From a virus: a DNA stretch of 55,705 bases. The notes beneath the pieces are model-generated. The model ran no database searches and was not told where the DNA came from. It was given only the letters and a program-made list of their open reading frames with translations. Location: IMG/VR virus record IMGVR_UViG_3300042862_000096, positions 1-55,705 of that record. One strand, 5' to 3'. Position numbers and translations under genes: made by a program. This document shows positions 25,474-32,469 of this stretch, one piece after another; position 1 is the first letter of the stretch, and the number at the start of each line of letters is the position of its first letter.

Positions 25474-26137
25474 TTGGTGCCTCTGTTCCAGTCGCTTCCG
25501 CAACTGCTCTAATAATGGCGTCCCCATTACTATCTACATTATACTTTACTCTAAGTTCAGTTAGCCTGTCTTGAATCCAAATATATTGGTCGTTAGGAAA
25601 CTCACACATTAACAGCCTGACTGTTCTTTCGGCATAGTGAGATGCTCTTTCAGACATAGTCGGTCTTCTATTAACTCCTTCTTGTGCTAATTGACCGCCT
25701 CCACTAACACCCTCAACCATACTTCCAGTCTCTTCGTAAGAAGGAGTTATTGACTGTTCTTCAATTAACGCAAGTAAATCATCTATATCTTGGGTGTCGT
25801 AGCCAGTTCCCTCTAGACTAATATCTTGTAATAAATCTAATAATTCTTTCTCATCATAAGTTCCAAGTTCGCCTAATCTATTATCGCTGGCTACTATCTT
25901 CTTCGCTTGGGTGTTATTAACATCTACCTCAACAGTATCAACTCTTGTCCAACCTAATTCTTTTGCTGCTTGCCATAGATGGTTACCGGCAAGTATGTAT
26001 CTAGTTGATGCCTGAATAACAATCGGCTTGTATTGTCCGTTAGCATTTAAAGATTCTTTAAGTTTATTAACATTACCTCTTCTTGGGTTATTTGGAAAAG
26101 GTAAAAGCGTTTCTATATCAGAACTAATAATCTCCAC
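25466..26137 (-). CDS. ParB-like nuclease-domain protein
   Basis: 223 aa, GTG start behind AAGGAG. The ParB/Sulfiredoxin fold is evident: LLPFPNNPRRGNVNKLKESL, GQYKPIVIQ, YILAGNHLWQAAKELGW, then VEVDVNNTQAKKIVASDNRL. The C-terminal half is helical. ParB domains are frequently found with TET/JBP oxygenases and base-modifying enzymes and may provide DNA recognition or a CTPase clamp. A large hairpin lies just upstream in its leader (26157-26207). Confidence 0.8.
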   Translation of the reverse strand: MEIISSDIETLLPFPNNPRRGNVNKLKESLNANGQYKPIVIQASTRYILAGNHLWQAAKELGWTRVDTVEVDVNNTQAKKIVASDNRLGELGTYDEKELLDLLQDISLEGTGYDTQDIDDLLALIEEQSITPSYEETGSMVEGVSGGGQLAQEGVNRRPTMSERASHYAERTVRLLMCEFPNDQYIWIQDRLTELRVKYNVDSNGDAIIRAVAEATGTEAPSD

Positions 26138-26156
26138 AACTACTCCTTCTTGTAGG

Positions 26157-26207
26157 GTGAGAGCCTATCCTGTTGGAAGGGTAATAACAACTGGGATAGA
26201 CTCTCAC
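26157..26207 (-). promoter_or_regulatory. Long inverted repeat in the leader of the modification operon
   Basis: Minus-strand RNA folds GUGAGAG-U-CUAUCC against GGAUAG-G-CUCUCAC, a 13-bp stem with one G/U-type mismatch, around a 24-nt loop. It ends 14 nt before the AAGGAG of the ParB-like gene. It can be a terminator/attenuator, an operator, or a leader structure. No U-tract follows. Confidence 0.6.
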
Positions 26208-26317
26208 AACTTAGAGTGATAACAAATAGATTAAATACACCACGTAATTTAGTCTATCTATCGGGTTAAGCAGTCGGACGGAAGGGACAAACTGCCACTC
26301 GTATAACCCAATTCTAT

Positions 26318-26440
26318 TTAACTTACTTTCTGCTTCAATGAAGGTAAGGTTAGTGCTGGTCCTGTATATCTTCTGTTCATTTCTTTCTGAAGTCTTTTGG
26401 CTGACCACTTATAAATACCAAACATCATATTGAAATACAT
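26318..26440 (-). CDS. Micro-protein
   Basis: 40 aa from ATG 26440 (GGGAG upstream). Sequence starts MYFNMMFGIYKWSAKRLQKE, is basic and partly hydrophobic, and ends in LPSLKQKVS. No family recognised. A longer frame in another phase covers the same DNA but lacks a ribosome-binding site. Confidence 0.45.
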   Translation of the reverse strand: MYFNMMFGIYKWSAKRLQKEMNRRYTGPALTLPSLKQKVS

Positions 26441-26448
26441 TTTTCTCC

Positions 26449-26589
26449 CTAGTCTAAACACTCAGAGCAATAAGACATTGCCCTTACATTATCTACTCCA
26501 GTATTAAACCATTTCCCGCAATGGCAACACTGAATACGAACTAATTTAGTAGCCTCTTTTTTCTTAAATAGATTACCAAGGGAAATCAT
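26449..26589 (-). CDS. Small zinc-ribbon protein
   Basis: 46 aa from ATG 26589 (AAGG upstream), inside the end of ssb. A basic N-terminal LFKKKEATKL precedes CCHC and C-terminal CSEC, so a compact zinc ribbon binding nucleic acid is likely. Longer starts exist in the same frame but have weaker ribosome sites. Confidence 0.5.
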   Translation of the reverse strand: MISLGNLFKKKEATKLVRIQCCHCGKWFNTGVDNVRAMSYCSECLD

Positions 26590-26968
26590 TTTCAGTGCCT
26601 TCATTTTCTTTGATCTGAGAATTCTGTGGTTCAGGCACATACTTAGGTACTACGCCTACAGAATCTGCGTTGATTTCTAAACTCTTCTTTTCTTCTCCGT
26701 CTTTAGTTCTGAAAGTATTGATTTGAAACCTGCCCTGAACAAATACTTTATCTCCCTTTTTCAATGCGTTCGCTGCTCCTGCTGCTTCTGCATTCCATAC
26801 GAAAACTCTATACCAAGTAGTTTCTTGGTCTGTCCAAGTTCCGTTAATGTTTTTCCTAGGAGTATTAGCAAGATTGAAAGATGTCACAGGTATACCCTTT
26901 GGTGTCTTTCTAAACTCTGCATCAGAACCTAAGTTTCCAACTATCGTAATTACTGGTTCACCAGCCAT
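26573..26968 (-). CDS. ssb: Single-stranded DNA-binding protein
   Basis: 131 aa. OB-fold strands start ITIVGNLGSDAEFRKT, with VTSFNLANTP, TWYRVFVWN and KGDKVFVQGRFQ. The C-terminus ends in NDFPW, an acidic-aromatic tip equivalent to the DDIPF tip that recruits partner proteins. It protects replication intermediates and likely works with the Bet/RecT annealase and RusA. It overlaps the HNH gene by 11 nt. Confidence 0.92.
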   Translation of the reverse strand: MAGEPVITIVGNLGSDAEFRKTPKGIPVTSFNLANTPRKNINGTWTDQETTWYRVFVWNAEAAGAANALKKGDKVFVQGRFQINTFRTKDGEEKKSLEINADSVGVVPKYVPEPQNSQIKENEGTENDFPW

Positions 26969-27317
26969 CAGCCTTCCCTTCTAAGTAGCGATAACTTCCG
27001 TCATCTGTAAGTAGAACAATAGCACCACTAGGCAAAATCAATGGAGTATCTTCCGAGTCTTGCCAAGTTGCTACCATCAACCCTGCCTGATTAGAAGCGG
27101 AAGGGTTGAGATGAACACTATCCGTTCCAGTATTGTGGCATTCGTGATGTAAGGCAACTAGGTTTGATACGGTATCTTTCCCTCCACGAGACCGCAACTT
27201 CCTATGGTGTAAAGCCCATGTTTCGGTTAAGGGCTTACCGCATTTTTCGCAGTAGCCACCACACCGAACTCTCACCATTTCACGCATCTCTGTGAAATCA
27301 GTTTTGCTATTACTCAA
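26958..27317 (-). CDS. HNH endonuclease
   Basis: 119 aa. Zinc ligands CEKC and CHN, and the H-N-H core WALHHRKLRSRGG, then SNLVALHHECH. Free-standing HNH nucleases of this size occur in phage replication modules and can act in recombination or packaging. The C-terminal 40 residues are an accessory beta domain. It overlaps the RusA gene by 8 nt. Confidence 0.85.
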   Translation of the reverse strand: MSNSKTDFTEMREMVRVRCGGYCEKCGKPLTETWALHHRKLRSRGGKDTVSNLVALHHECHNTGTDSVHLNPSASNQAGLMVATWQDSEDTPLILPSGAIVLLTDDGSYRYLEGKADGW

Positions 27318-27699
27318 TTATTTGCTCTATTCCTATCCATACTCCCTGCTTCTCTCCATAAGTTTTGCTGGACTGTATGAGGATTACTTGAGAGTCATCT
27401 TCGTAAGCAACGCCAGTTAATCCATCTAGAACTGCCCTGATTAGTTTATCAAGGTCTGGTTTAACTGAGGGGAATGCTCTTTTTGCTGATTTAGGTCTAG
27501 CAATGATAAAGTCCAATTCAACTTTGACCGCACTTGCAATAGGTTTGAAACCAAATAGTTCTGCGTTTCTTGCTACATCAGCACGCCATAAAGCCAAGTC
27601 CTGAGAACGAGAGTGAATCATCACTCCAGGTCTTATGAACTTCATTGAACCTTGAGGAACAGGTCTTCCTTTAACAAAGAAAGAGTTCTTCAGTACCAT
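27310..27699 (-). CDS. rusA: RusA-like Holliday junction resolvase
   Basis: 129 aa. N-terminal GRPVPQGSMKFIRPG and the signature KPDLDKLIRAVLDGLTGVAY followed by EDDSQV carry the catalytic Asp residues of RusA. It resolves branched DNA made during replication and recombination before packaging. Overlaps neighbours on both sides, so it is part of the replication operon. Confidence 0.88.
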   Translation of the reverse strand: MVLKNSFFVKGRPVPQGSMKFIRPGVMIHSRSQDLALWRADVARNAELFGFKPIASAVKVELDFIIARPKSAKRAFPSVKPDLDKLIRAVLDGLTGVAYEDDSQVILIQSSKTYGEKQGVWIGIEQIIE

Positions 27700-28154
27700 C
27701 TATTCACACTCCAGAATTCCCATGCTTCACAGGGCGAACCATACCGCTTTTCGATATAGTTTAATCCCCATTTAATTTGGGTTTGTGGATTTTTCATAAA
27801 TGCGTCTATCTCTTCTTGGGTGTTTTTGCGCATGTGTCTTTGTGGTATGCCATAATCTTGGGTAGGTGATGCTGCCTGAAAGTTCCAAGCAGACTCTTTT
27901 CCCCACAATATACCTAAGCATTTATGTTGCTCTGAATTCCAACCATACTGCTCCTGTGCAATACTGCGAGCATATTGCTTGGGGTCGGACACCTTCATAC
28001 TTTCCACCTTAGCGTCATTAACCGAGGCGGTATGAACCCCAGTTAAAGGGGTTGCAAGGGTTATTAGAGCCGTTAAAGATAAGGCAAGGTAAAACTTCAA
28101 CCGCCTTATTTTCCTTCCGTTGTTAGGGGCTTTGTAGCCCTTTTCCTTTTTCAT
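27690..28154 (-). CDS. Secreted lytic transglycosylase-like protein
   Basis: 154 aa. A basic N-terminus and hydrophobic helix (FYLALSLTALITLATPLTGV) form a signal peptide or anchor. The catalytic domain is YGWNSEQHKCLGILWGKESA, with the Glu of the lysozyme-like fold, then YGIPQRH, TQIKWGLNYIEKRYGSPCEA. This is the Actinobacteria-type transglycosylase domain of resuscitation/lysis proteins. It lies in the replication region, far from the CHAP endolysin, so it may weaken the wall early or be used differently from the main lysin. Confidence 0.8.
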   Translation of the reverse strand: MKKEKGYKAPNNGRKIRRLKFYLALSLTALITLATPLTGVHTASVNDAKVESMKVSDPKQYARSIAQEQYGWNSEQHKCLGILWGKESAWNFQAASPTQDYGIPQRHMRKNTQEEIDAFMKNPQTQIKWGLNYIEKRYGSPCEAWEFWSVNRWY

Positions 28155-28165
28155 GTGCCCTCCTT

Positions 28166-28477
28166 TTACAGAATGCGAGTCTTAGAACTCTCTTCTGTTT
28201 CGTAGGCTTTGATTCGGGTATGTGTTCCACGAGCACGGAGTCGCTCATGGTATTCCTCACTAGTGGTCGAAGTCTTCCAAATACGCCACCTGTCGTAGTC
28301 GCAGTTCTTACACGGAACTGCCCCTTCATGTTGGGTCTTATCAATGGTATCAAACTCTGAACACCTGACGCCATCTCTATCCACCCAATATTGCTCCATA
28401 ATCCAGCCCCCATCGCAACCATCTGAATGGGTGCAAATACAGACTGGCTTACCACAATGCCTTCCTTTTGTTACCAA
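28166..28477 (-). CDS. Cysteine-rich zinc-binding protein
   Basis: 103 aa, TTG start overlapping the previous stop, preceded by AGGTGG. Contains CGKPVCICTHSDGCDGGWI and later CKNCDYDRWRIW, a set of at least six cysteines and a His that can bind zinc. The remaining sequence is basic and charged. Unknown role; probably nucleic-acid binding. Confidence 0.55.
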   Translation of the reverse strand: MVTKGRHCGKPVCICTHSDGCDGGWIMEQYWVDRDGVRCSEFDTIDKTQHEGAVPCKNCDYDRWRIWKTSTTSEEYHERLRARGTHTRIKAYETEESSKTRIL

Positions 28478-28629
28478 TTTCCACCTTTACCCTTCCACCG
28501 AGTTAAGTCGGCAACCGATATTCTATGTTTATCTTTCATGTGGCTTGAGAAAGGAACTGTTGGGTCGAACAATAAACCGACTCCAACTTCCCAAACTACA
28601 ATGAAACCCTCGCAGAAAGGACAGGACAT
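28471..28629 (-). CDS. Small zinc-finger protein
   Basis: 52 aa if started at ATG 28629, which has AAGGGTGGG in front; an ATG at 28719 gives 82 aa with a poor ribosome site and overlap with the replication gene. CPFC and a following H-x3-H (SSHMKDKH) form a C2H2-like site. No function recognised. Confidence 0.5.
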   Translation of the reverse strand: MSCPFCEGFIVVWEVGVGLLFDPTVPFSSHMKDKHRISVADLTRWKGKGGNW

Positions 28630-28672
28630 AGATTCCCACCCTTCCCCTACTTCCTTATCGCCAATATACACA

Positions 28673-29455
28673 TCAAGCCTTCTGTGATGAATACATTCGT
28701 TGAGCCACTCGGAAAGCATAACTTAGTAAGTCTGAAAGGTCTTTGCTTGCTGCTTCGTCTATTGCCAGTAGAGATATGCGCCCAAACCTTTTGGTCATTT
28801 GTCCGATTCTTGCTATCTCTGGACCTGTTAAAACTCTTGATTGGAGTTCCGACACATACCAAGAAGTAAGAGCAATACAACCACCAATATCATTCTCAGA
28901 GTGGAGTATGTCCCATTGCTCTTCAACCAACTTGCTCATGTTCCAAGCATTCACTCCACCTGCTCTTGCTTCACCCAGTTTGAGAGATATGCGCTCTACT
29001 GCATTTTTTGCTGATAGATTTCTTGGAACAAGTACTACCTCCTTAGATATGTCTATATCTAAGGGGTATGGGTTGGGTTGGGTTGGGTTGGGTTGGGGGC
29101 TGAGTTTCTTTTCCGTTTCATTTGAGTTTTGCTTTTCCCTGAATTTACGGAGTCTCTCTTTGGCTTCGTCCCTCTTCTTATTAACCTTTTCCCTTGTTGG
29201 CTGATATTCAGTATAGGAGCGAATAGCAAAACCTTTATCTACCCTTTCCCATAAGTTTTGGTCTTCTAGTTCATCGCTAGGTTTGAACGGATCATCGCCC
29301 ACCCAAGCACTTACGATTTGATATGGAATAACCCCGTCAGTTAATTGCCTATTTGAATAACACAGTCCAGTAATAAATAACCTGAAAGCCTTATCCGATA
29401 AAGCAATTATCTTGGGGTGGTCAGCAAAATTGTCATCAACTCTTACCCACCCCAT
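28673..29455 (-). CDS. Replication initiator-like protein
   Basis: 260 aa, ATG behind GGAGGT. N-terminal MGWVRVDDNFADHPKIIALS and FRLFITGLCYSNRQLTDGVI form the winged-helix domain typical of actinophage replisome-organiser proteins. A linker of PNPTQPNPYP and charged helices follows, then a C-terminal helical region (WDILHSENDIGGCIALTSWY). No DNA polymerase, primase or helicase gene was recognised in the window, so this protein probably recruits the host replisome. A candidate origin lies inside the gene, as in lambda O. Confidence 0.7.
   Translation of the reverse strand: MGWVRVDDNFADHPKIIALSDKAFRLFITGLCYSNRQLTDGVIPYQIVSAWVGDDPFKPSDELEDQNLWERVDKGFAIRSYTEYQPTREKVNKKRDEAKERLRKFREKQNSNETEKKLSPQPNPTQPNPYPLDIDISKEVVLVPRNLSAKNAVERISLKLGEARAGGVNAWNMSKLVEEQWDILHSENDIGGCIALTSWYVSELQSRVLTGPEIARIGQMTKRFGRISLLAIDEAASKDLSDLLSYAFRVAQRMYSSQKA
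29041..29099. other. Candidate replication origin: 10-bp inverted repeat plus GGGTT iterons
   Basis: Inside the replication gene. CCTTAGATAT and ATATCTAAGG (29041-29064) form a perfect 10-bp inverted repeat with a 4-nt spacer. Six bases later come five tandem GGGTT units and GGGGG (29070-29099, plus strand). Iterons beside a palindrome within the initiator gene match the organisation of lambdoid origins. The G-runs could also form a quadruplex. Confidence 0.55.
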
Positions 29456-29541
29456 AATTTACCTCCGCCTTCTTTATCTTTTAACATATATCCCTTCCTT
29501 GACCTTTCAGTCATCATGTCAGTTTTAATTGGTGCTGTAAA

Positions 29542-30483
29542 TCATTTCTTGACTGTAAGTCGGGCGGATTCTTTGCCGGTCTTGTAGGGGACATTGCCTA
29601 GAAGTTTCTTCACTTCACTTTCATCAACAGTTTTCCTGCCAGCAATAAGACTCCAAATTATCTTAATGCCTTGTGGAGTAATACCATTAACGCCTTCTAG
29701 TGCAGACTTAATAGCATCTTTCTGTTTTTCTAGTTCTGTAATTCGCTCATTGATTTCGATATAATCCTGTGCGGCTAACGCAATTTGTGTATCTTCAATA
29801 ACTGCGCTTTCCGCTTCGGCTTTTGGGCGACCGACACAACCCTTCACACCACTAGCATCATAGAATCCACAATAGTTCTTACAGAATACTGCGTCTTTTT
29901 CTGCTGGTGGCGGTGTTTTAGATTCACGAACTTGGGCAAGCCAAGCAAGTGCTTCTTTGCAGACCTCGGGATCAAATGGTTCGCTGTGATAAACAATATC
30001 TCTTTCGTCTCCGTCTCTCGGAATACCAACAAGAGTTACTGTTTTAACTTGATGTCCACCACGACTAGCAAGATATCCATATAGTTGTACTTGCCAGCGT
30101 TGGGCTTTTGATGGGAAGTAGCGACCTAGATTTGATTTGGTGCTAGTTTTCCAATCTATAACCTCTTGGTTTTCTTTGTCATACATATCTATGTGTCCGA
30201 CTAAATCATCTTCAGGGGAATCGAACTCTTGTTCTAATAAGAACCTTTCCGCAAATGGGTCTTGTTCATAAAAGATTTTCTGTAAATGGGAGTGAATACC
30301 AGTTCCCATAATTGAAGCGAGAGATAGTGTGTTTTGATTAGTTGGCTCTTGGTCGTTTAATTTATACCAGAGTTTTCTAGCACAACCACCTACTTCACTA
30401 GGTCCAACCTTAGTTTGTCTAGACCTAGTAGAGTTCTTGCTTGACTTAGTAATTATGCTGATTAGGTCATCAACTTGGGTCAT
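29542..30483 (-). CDS. Cas4/RecB-like PD-(D/E)xK exonuclease
   Basis: 313 aa. N-terminal GGCARKLWY carries the first cluster cysteine (C34). The nuclease core is VGHIDMYD with D99, then EVIDWKTS with D110-x-K112. Three more cysteines follow in CKNYCGFYDASGVKGC, the arrangement of Fe-S Cas4/AddB-type nucleases. A coiled coil (ERITELEKQKDAIKSALE) and a small C-terminal domain end the protein. With the Bet/RecT protein at 32470 it probably makes a lambda-Exo/Bet-like recombination pair. It overlaps the upstream stop (ATGA). Confidence 0.82.
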   Translation of the reverse strand: MTQVDDLISIITKSSKNSTRSRQTKVGPSEVGGCARKLWYKLNDQEPTNQNTLSLASIMGTGIHSHLQKIFYEQDPFAERFLLEQEFDSPEDDLVGHIDMYDKENQEVIDWKTSTKSNLGRYFPSKAQRWQVQLYGYLASRGGHQVKTVTLVGIPRDGDERDIVYHSEPFDPEVCKEALAWLAQVRESKTPPPAEKDAVFCKNYCGFYDASGVKGCVGRPKAEAESAVIEDTQIALAAQDYIEINERITELEKQKDAIKSALEGVNGITPQGIKIIWSLIAGRKTVDESEVKKLLGNVPYKTGKESARLTVKK

Positions 30484-30749
30484 ACATTTACCCCTTCTTT
30501 TTTGGTGGAGTTATATACTTTTTCTAAGTAATCTCTCCAAGCACCAGACAGTTCCGACCATATTCCTTCATCTCTATCCATTTTCTCAACAACTTCTTCC
30601 CATTGCTCATTAGTTATAGAGAAGTCTTCACCTTCATTAAGATTTTCTCTAATGTGTTCTTCCGACTCTTCTTTATAATACAGAGCAACAAAGACCAAGT
30701 CATCATCACTCATGTCTTTAATGATTTCCTTAAGTTCTTTCACTTTCAT
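30480..30749 (-). CDS. Small acidic protein
   Basis: 89 aa from ATG 30749 behind AAGGGGTAA. Begins MKVKELKEIIKDMSDDDLVF, a pattern seen in small phage proteins, and is rich in Asp/Glu. It overlaps the nuclease gene by 4 nt. Unknown function; an acidic DNA-mimic role is possible but not supported by sequence. Confidence 0.5.
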   Translation of the reverse strand: MKVKELKEIIKDMSDDDLVFVALYYKEESEEHIRENLNEGEDFSITNEQWEEVVEKMDRDEGIWSELSGAWRDYLEKVYNSTKKEGVNV

Positions 30750-30760
30750 TTTTACCCCTT

Positions 30761-30868
30761 CTAGTCTTCGTAGCACATATCGCACATTGCGATAAGTCCT
30801 TTATTAGTTATTACTTTGTGCGTTGCTTCTTCGCCAGTGTCGCAATTTTCGCATTTAATTCCGTACAT
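30761..30868 (-). CDS. Zinc-ribbon micro-protein
   Basis: 35 aa, ATG 30868 behind AAAGGGTAA. CENC near the N-terminus and CDMC at the C-terminus, about 24 residues apart, form a minimal zinc ribbon. One of many tiny zinc proteins in the early region. Confidence 0.5.
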   Translation of the reverse strand: MYGIKCENCDTGEEATHKVITNKGLIAMCDMCYED

Positions 30869-30881
30869 ATTTACCCTTTCT

Positions 30882-31229
30882 TTAGATATCAAGTGAAGCC
30901 CTAACAGAAGTTCCGATAGAGCGAGCGATATCTACTTGAGTTCTAACTCTTTGCCCATTGCCTCTTGCTGCTTTAACCATAGCGTCTGCAATCTGTAGGG
31001 CATGAAACTCATCAGCGCATTGTAAGAGTGCTGTATCAGCAACATCTTGAACACGCATTTTGGCAAATGAAGTTCCTGTTTCTATTCTTGCTCTTGCTAT
31101 GGATAACTCGAAAGCGGACTTGGCTTTGTGGTAATCCATTTCCGCTTTAGATAGTTCTTCATGCGCTAAGTCAATTTCTTTACTTAGTTCATAAAGTCTG
31201 TTTTCTATTCGTGTTGGTGTTATCGCCAT
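30882..31229 (-). CDS. Coiled-coil protein
   Basis: 115 aa from ATG 31229, chosen for GAGGT with 7-nt spacing; an ATG at 31256 is less well placed. Residues 10-60 are a long charged helix (NRLYELSKEIDLAHEELSKA), and the rest is helical and basic. No enzyme motif. It sits between MGLDMYL-family and acidic genes near recombination functions. Confidence 0.5.
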   Translation of the reverse strand: MAITPTRIENRLYELSKEIDLAHEELSKAEMDYHKAKSAFELSIARARIETGTSFAKMRVQDVADTALLQCADEFHALQIADAMVKAARGNGQRVRTQVDIARSIGTSVRASLDI

Positions 31230-31249
31230 TTCAGATACCTCGCTGACCG

Positions 31250-31726
31250 CTACCATGATGAGTGATAACTAAAAGATAAGTCATCAATATCGGGTAGGTT
31301 AAGCACTCGGTCAAGTTTAGTAATTGTCTCTTCGATATCAGCCCAGTAATATTCATTGATATCAGTTGAGCCAAAAAAGAAACCTTCAGTTGGCATGAGA
31401 AGACTTGGGTTCTTTTCGTCTATCACTCTGTGGCATAAGTGCCTTAGAGTCTTTAGATTTTCCGCAGAAACATAATAAGTTCCGCAGTCATCTTTTCCGT
31501 CTTGAACATTTTTTACAAACCAGTTATGTATGGCATTTGATTTACGCCAATAAGCGCAAACTACTTCTACCGAAGCCCCATAAATATCTGATGGCACATG
31601 GTCAAGTTCGACCAATGTCATGAGTGTTGTGTACTTAGGATTCACAGCGATTTCTTTTGCTGTTGATTCCTGCCAGTTCACTTTATGAACATGCTTTGAA
31701 GCACTTAGGTACATATCTAGTCCCAT
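31250..31726 (-). CDS. MGLDMYL-family conserved phage protein
   Basis: 158 aa. Starts MGLDMYLSASKHV, has AYWRKSNAIHNWFVKNVQDG followed by KDDCGTYYVS, and FFFGSTDINEYY. This is a widely distributed phage/plasmid family of unknown function. Conserved Trp, Arg, Asp and Cys residues suggest a catalytic or ligand site. Expressed early, judging from its AAGGGG-type ribosome-binding site shared with neighbours. Confidence 0.7.
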   Translation of the reverse strand: MGLDMYLSASKHVHKVNWQESTAKEIAVNPKYTTLMTLVELDHVPSDIYGASVEVVCAYWRKSNAIHNWFVKNVQDGKDDCGTYYVSAENLKTLRHLCHRVIDEKNPSLLMPTEGFFFGSTDINEYYWADIEETITKLDRVLNLPDIDDLSFSYHSSW

Positions 31727-31728
31727 AT

Positions 31729-31902
31729 TTATTTACCCCTTCTATCTAATAAGTGACAAACTATGCAAGGATTTTCCCCATAGGTTCTATTGCCACATTT
31801 ACAGTTGTTTATATTTTCTTTAGGTATTTCTATTGGCGCTGTTGGTAATGGGTGGGGATAAGTTAAGAACCACCCATCACGCCAATGGTATTGTTTAGAC
31901 AT
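31729..31902 (-). CDS. Small zinc-binding protein
   Basis: 57 aa from ATG 31902, overlapping the upstream stop by 8 nt. The C-terminus has CKCGNRTYGENPCIVC, four cysteines plausible for zinc. The N-terminal half is Trp/Pro-rich (RDGWFLTYPHPLP). Unknown function. Confidence 0.5.
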   Translation of the reverse strand: MSKQYHWRDGWFLTYPHPLPTAPIEIPKENINNCKCGNRTYGENPCIVCHLLDRRGK

Positions 31903-32467
31903 TGCCAAACAGCATTCCGTTACTGAATTCATTAGCCGTAACCCACACAATACAATCATTTCGATTTTGATTCTTGCGTGTTTTACCTGAATCAACTAAG
32001 AAGTTGTCAAGTACTAATGAACGCCTACTGGCTGAAACAGTTTGATGACTAATCTTCAATACAGTTTCTAATTCATAATCTGTATATCCGTAGCCATTAT
32101 TAGATTTAATTGTGTCATAAACTTTCCTGCGAATACTGCCAGTATTTGGTAATACCTTTTCCGCAGACTTACGACTTGTATTTTGTGCTTTTTTACTTAT
32201 CAGAACTACATTATCACCGACTTCACGGATATATTTACCACTCCGTTGAGCCATAGTTATGTAGTGATTTCTTCTGATAATCTCGGCAACTTCTTTTTGG
32301 GTCTGATGAGGTGCCCACTCATCAGTAGGTTTCAGTGTAGTTATGTCATACGCAACTGGGTGTGCCTCGCAACTGCTTGACTCATAGTCGCATATCCATA
32401 ACATATTGATACTGGGTCTACTGATACGAGTTCTGCACCAGTAGCACCCATCTACCATTAGTTCCAT
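31895..32467 (-). CDS. Zinc-finger plus winged-helix DNA-binding protein
   Basis: 190 aa, ATG 32467 behind AAGGGTAA. N-terminal CYWCRTRI and a second Cys/His pair (CDYESSSCEAH) form a zinc site. Residues about 110-175 look like a winged helix (VYDTIKSNNGYGYTDYELET, then LKISHQTVSASRRSLV). Probably a regulator or recombination accessory protein. No exact family recognised. Confidence 0.55.
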   Translation of the reverse strand: MELMVDGCYWCRTRISRPSINMLWICDYESSSCEAHPVAYDITTLKPTDEWAPHQTQKEVAEIIRRNHYITMAQRSGKYIREVGDNVVLISKKAQNTSRKSAEKVLPNTGSIRRKVYDTIKSNNGYGYTDYELETVLKISHQTVSASRRSLVLDNFLVDSGKTRKNQNRNDCIVWVTANEFSNGMLFGNV

Positions 32468-32469
32468 AC

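Noticed and set aside
19275-26137. C5-cytosine methyltransferase partner
   Set aside because: No PCQ/ENV motif protein was found in any gene of the window.
26211-26408. 65-aa minus-strand frame
   Set aside because: Overlaps the better supported 40-aa gene 26318-26440, which has a ribosome site; it also extends into the leader.
28123-28455. 110-aa minus-strand frame
   Set aside because: Shadow of the cysteine-rich gene 28166-28477, which has the Cys pattern and coupling to neighbours.
29070-29099. GGGTT repeat as a telomere-like end
   Set aside because: It is internal and in a coding gene; the genome is circular in this assembly.
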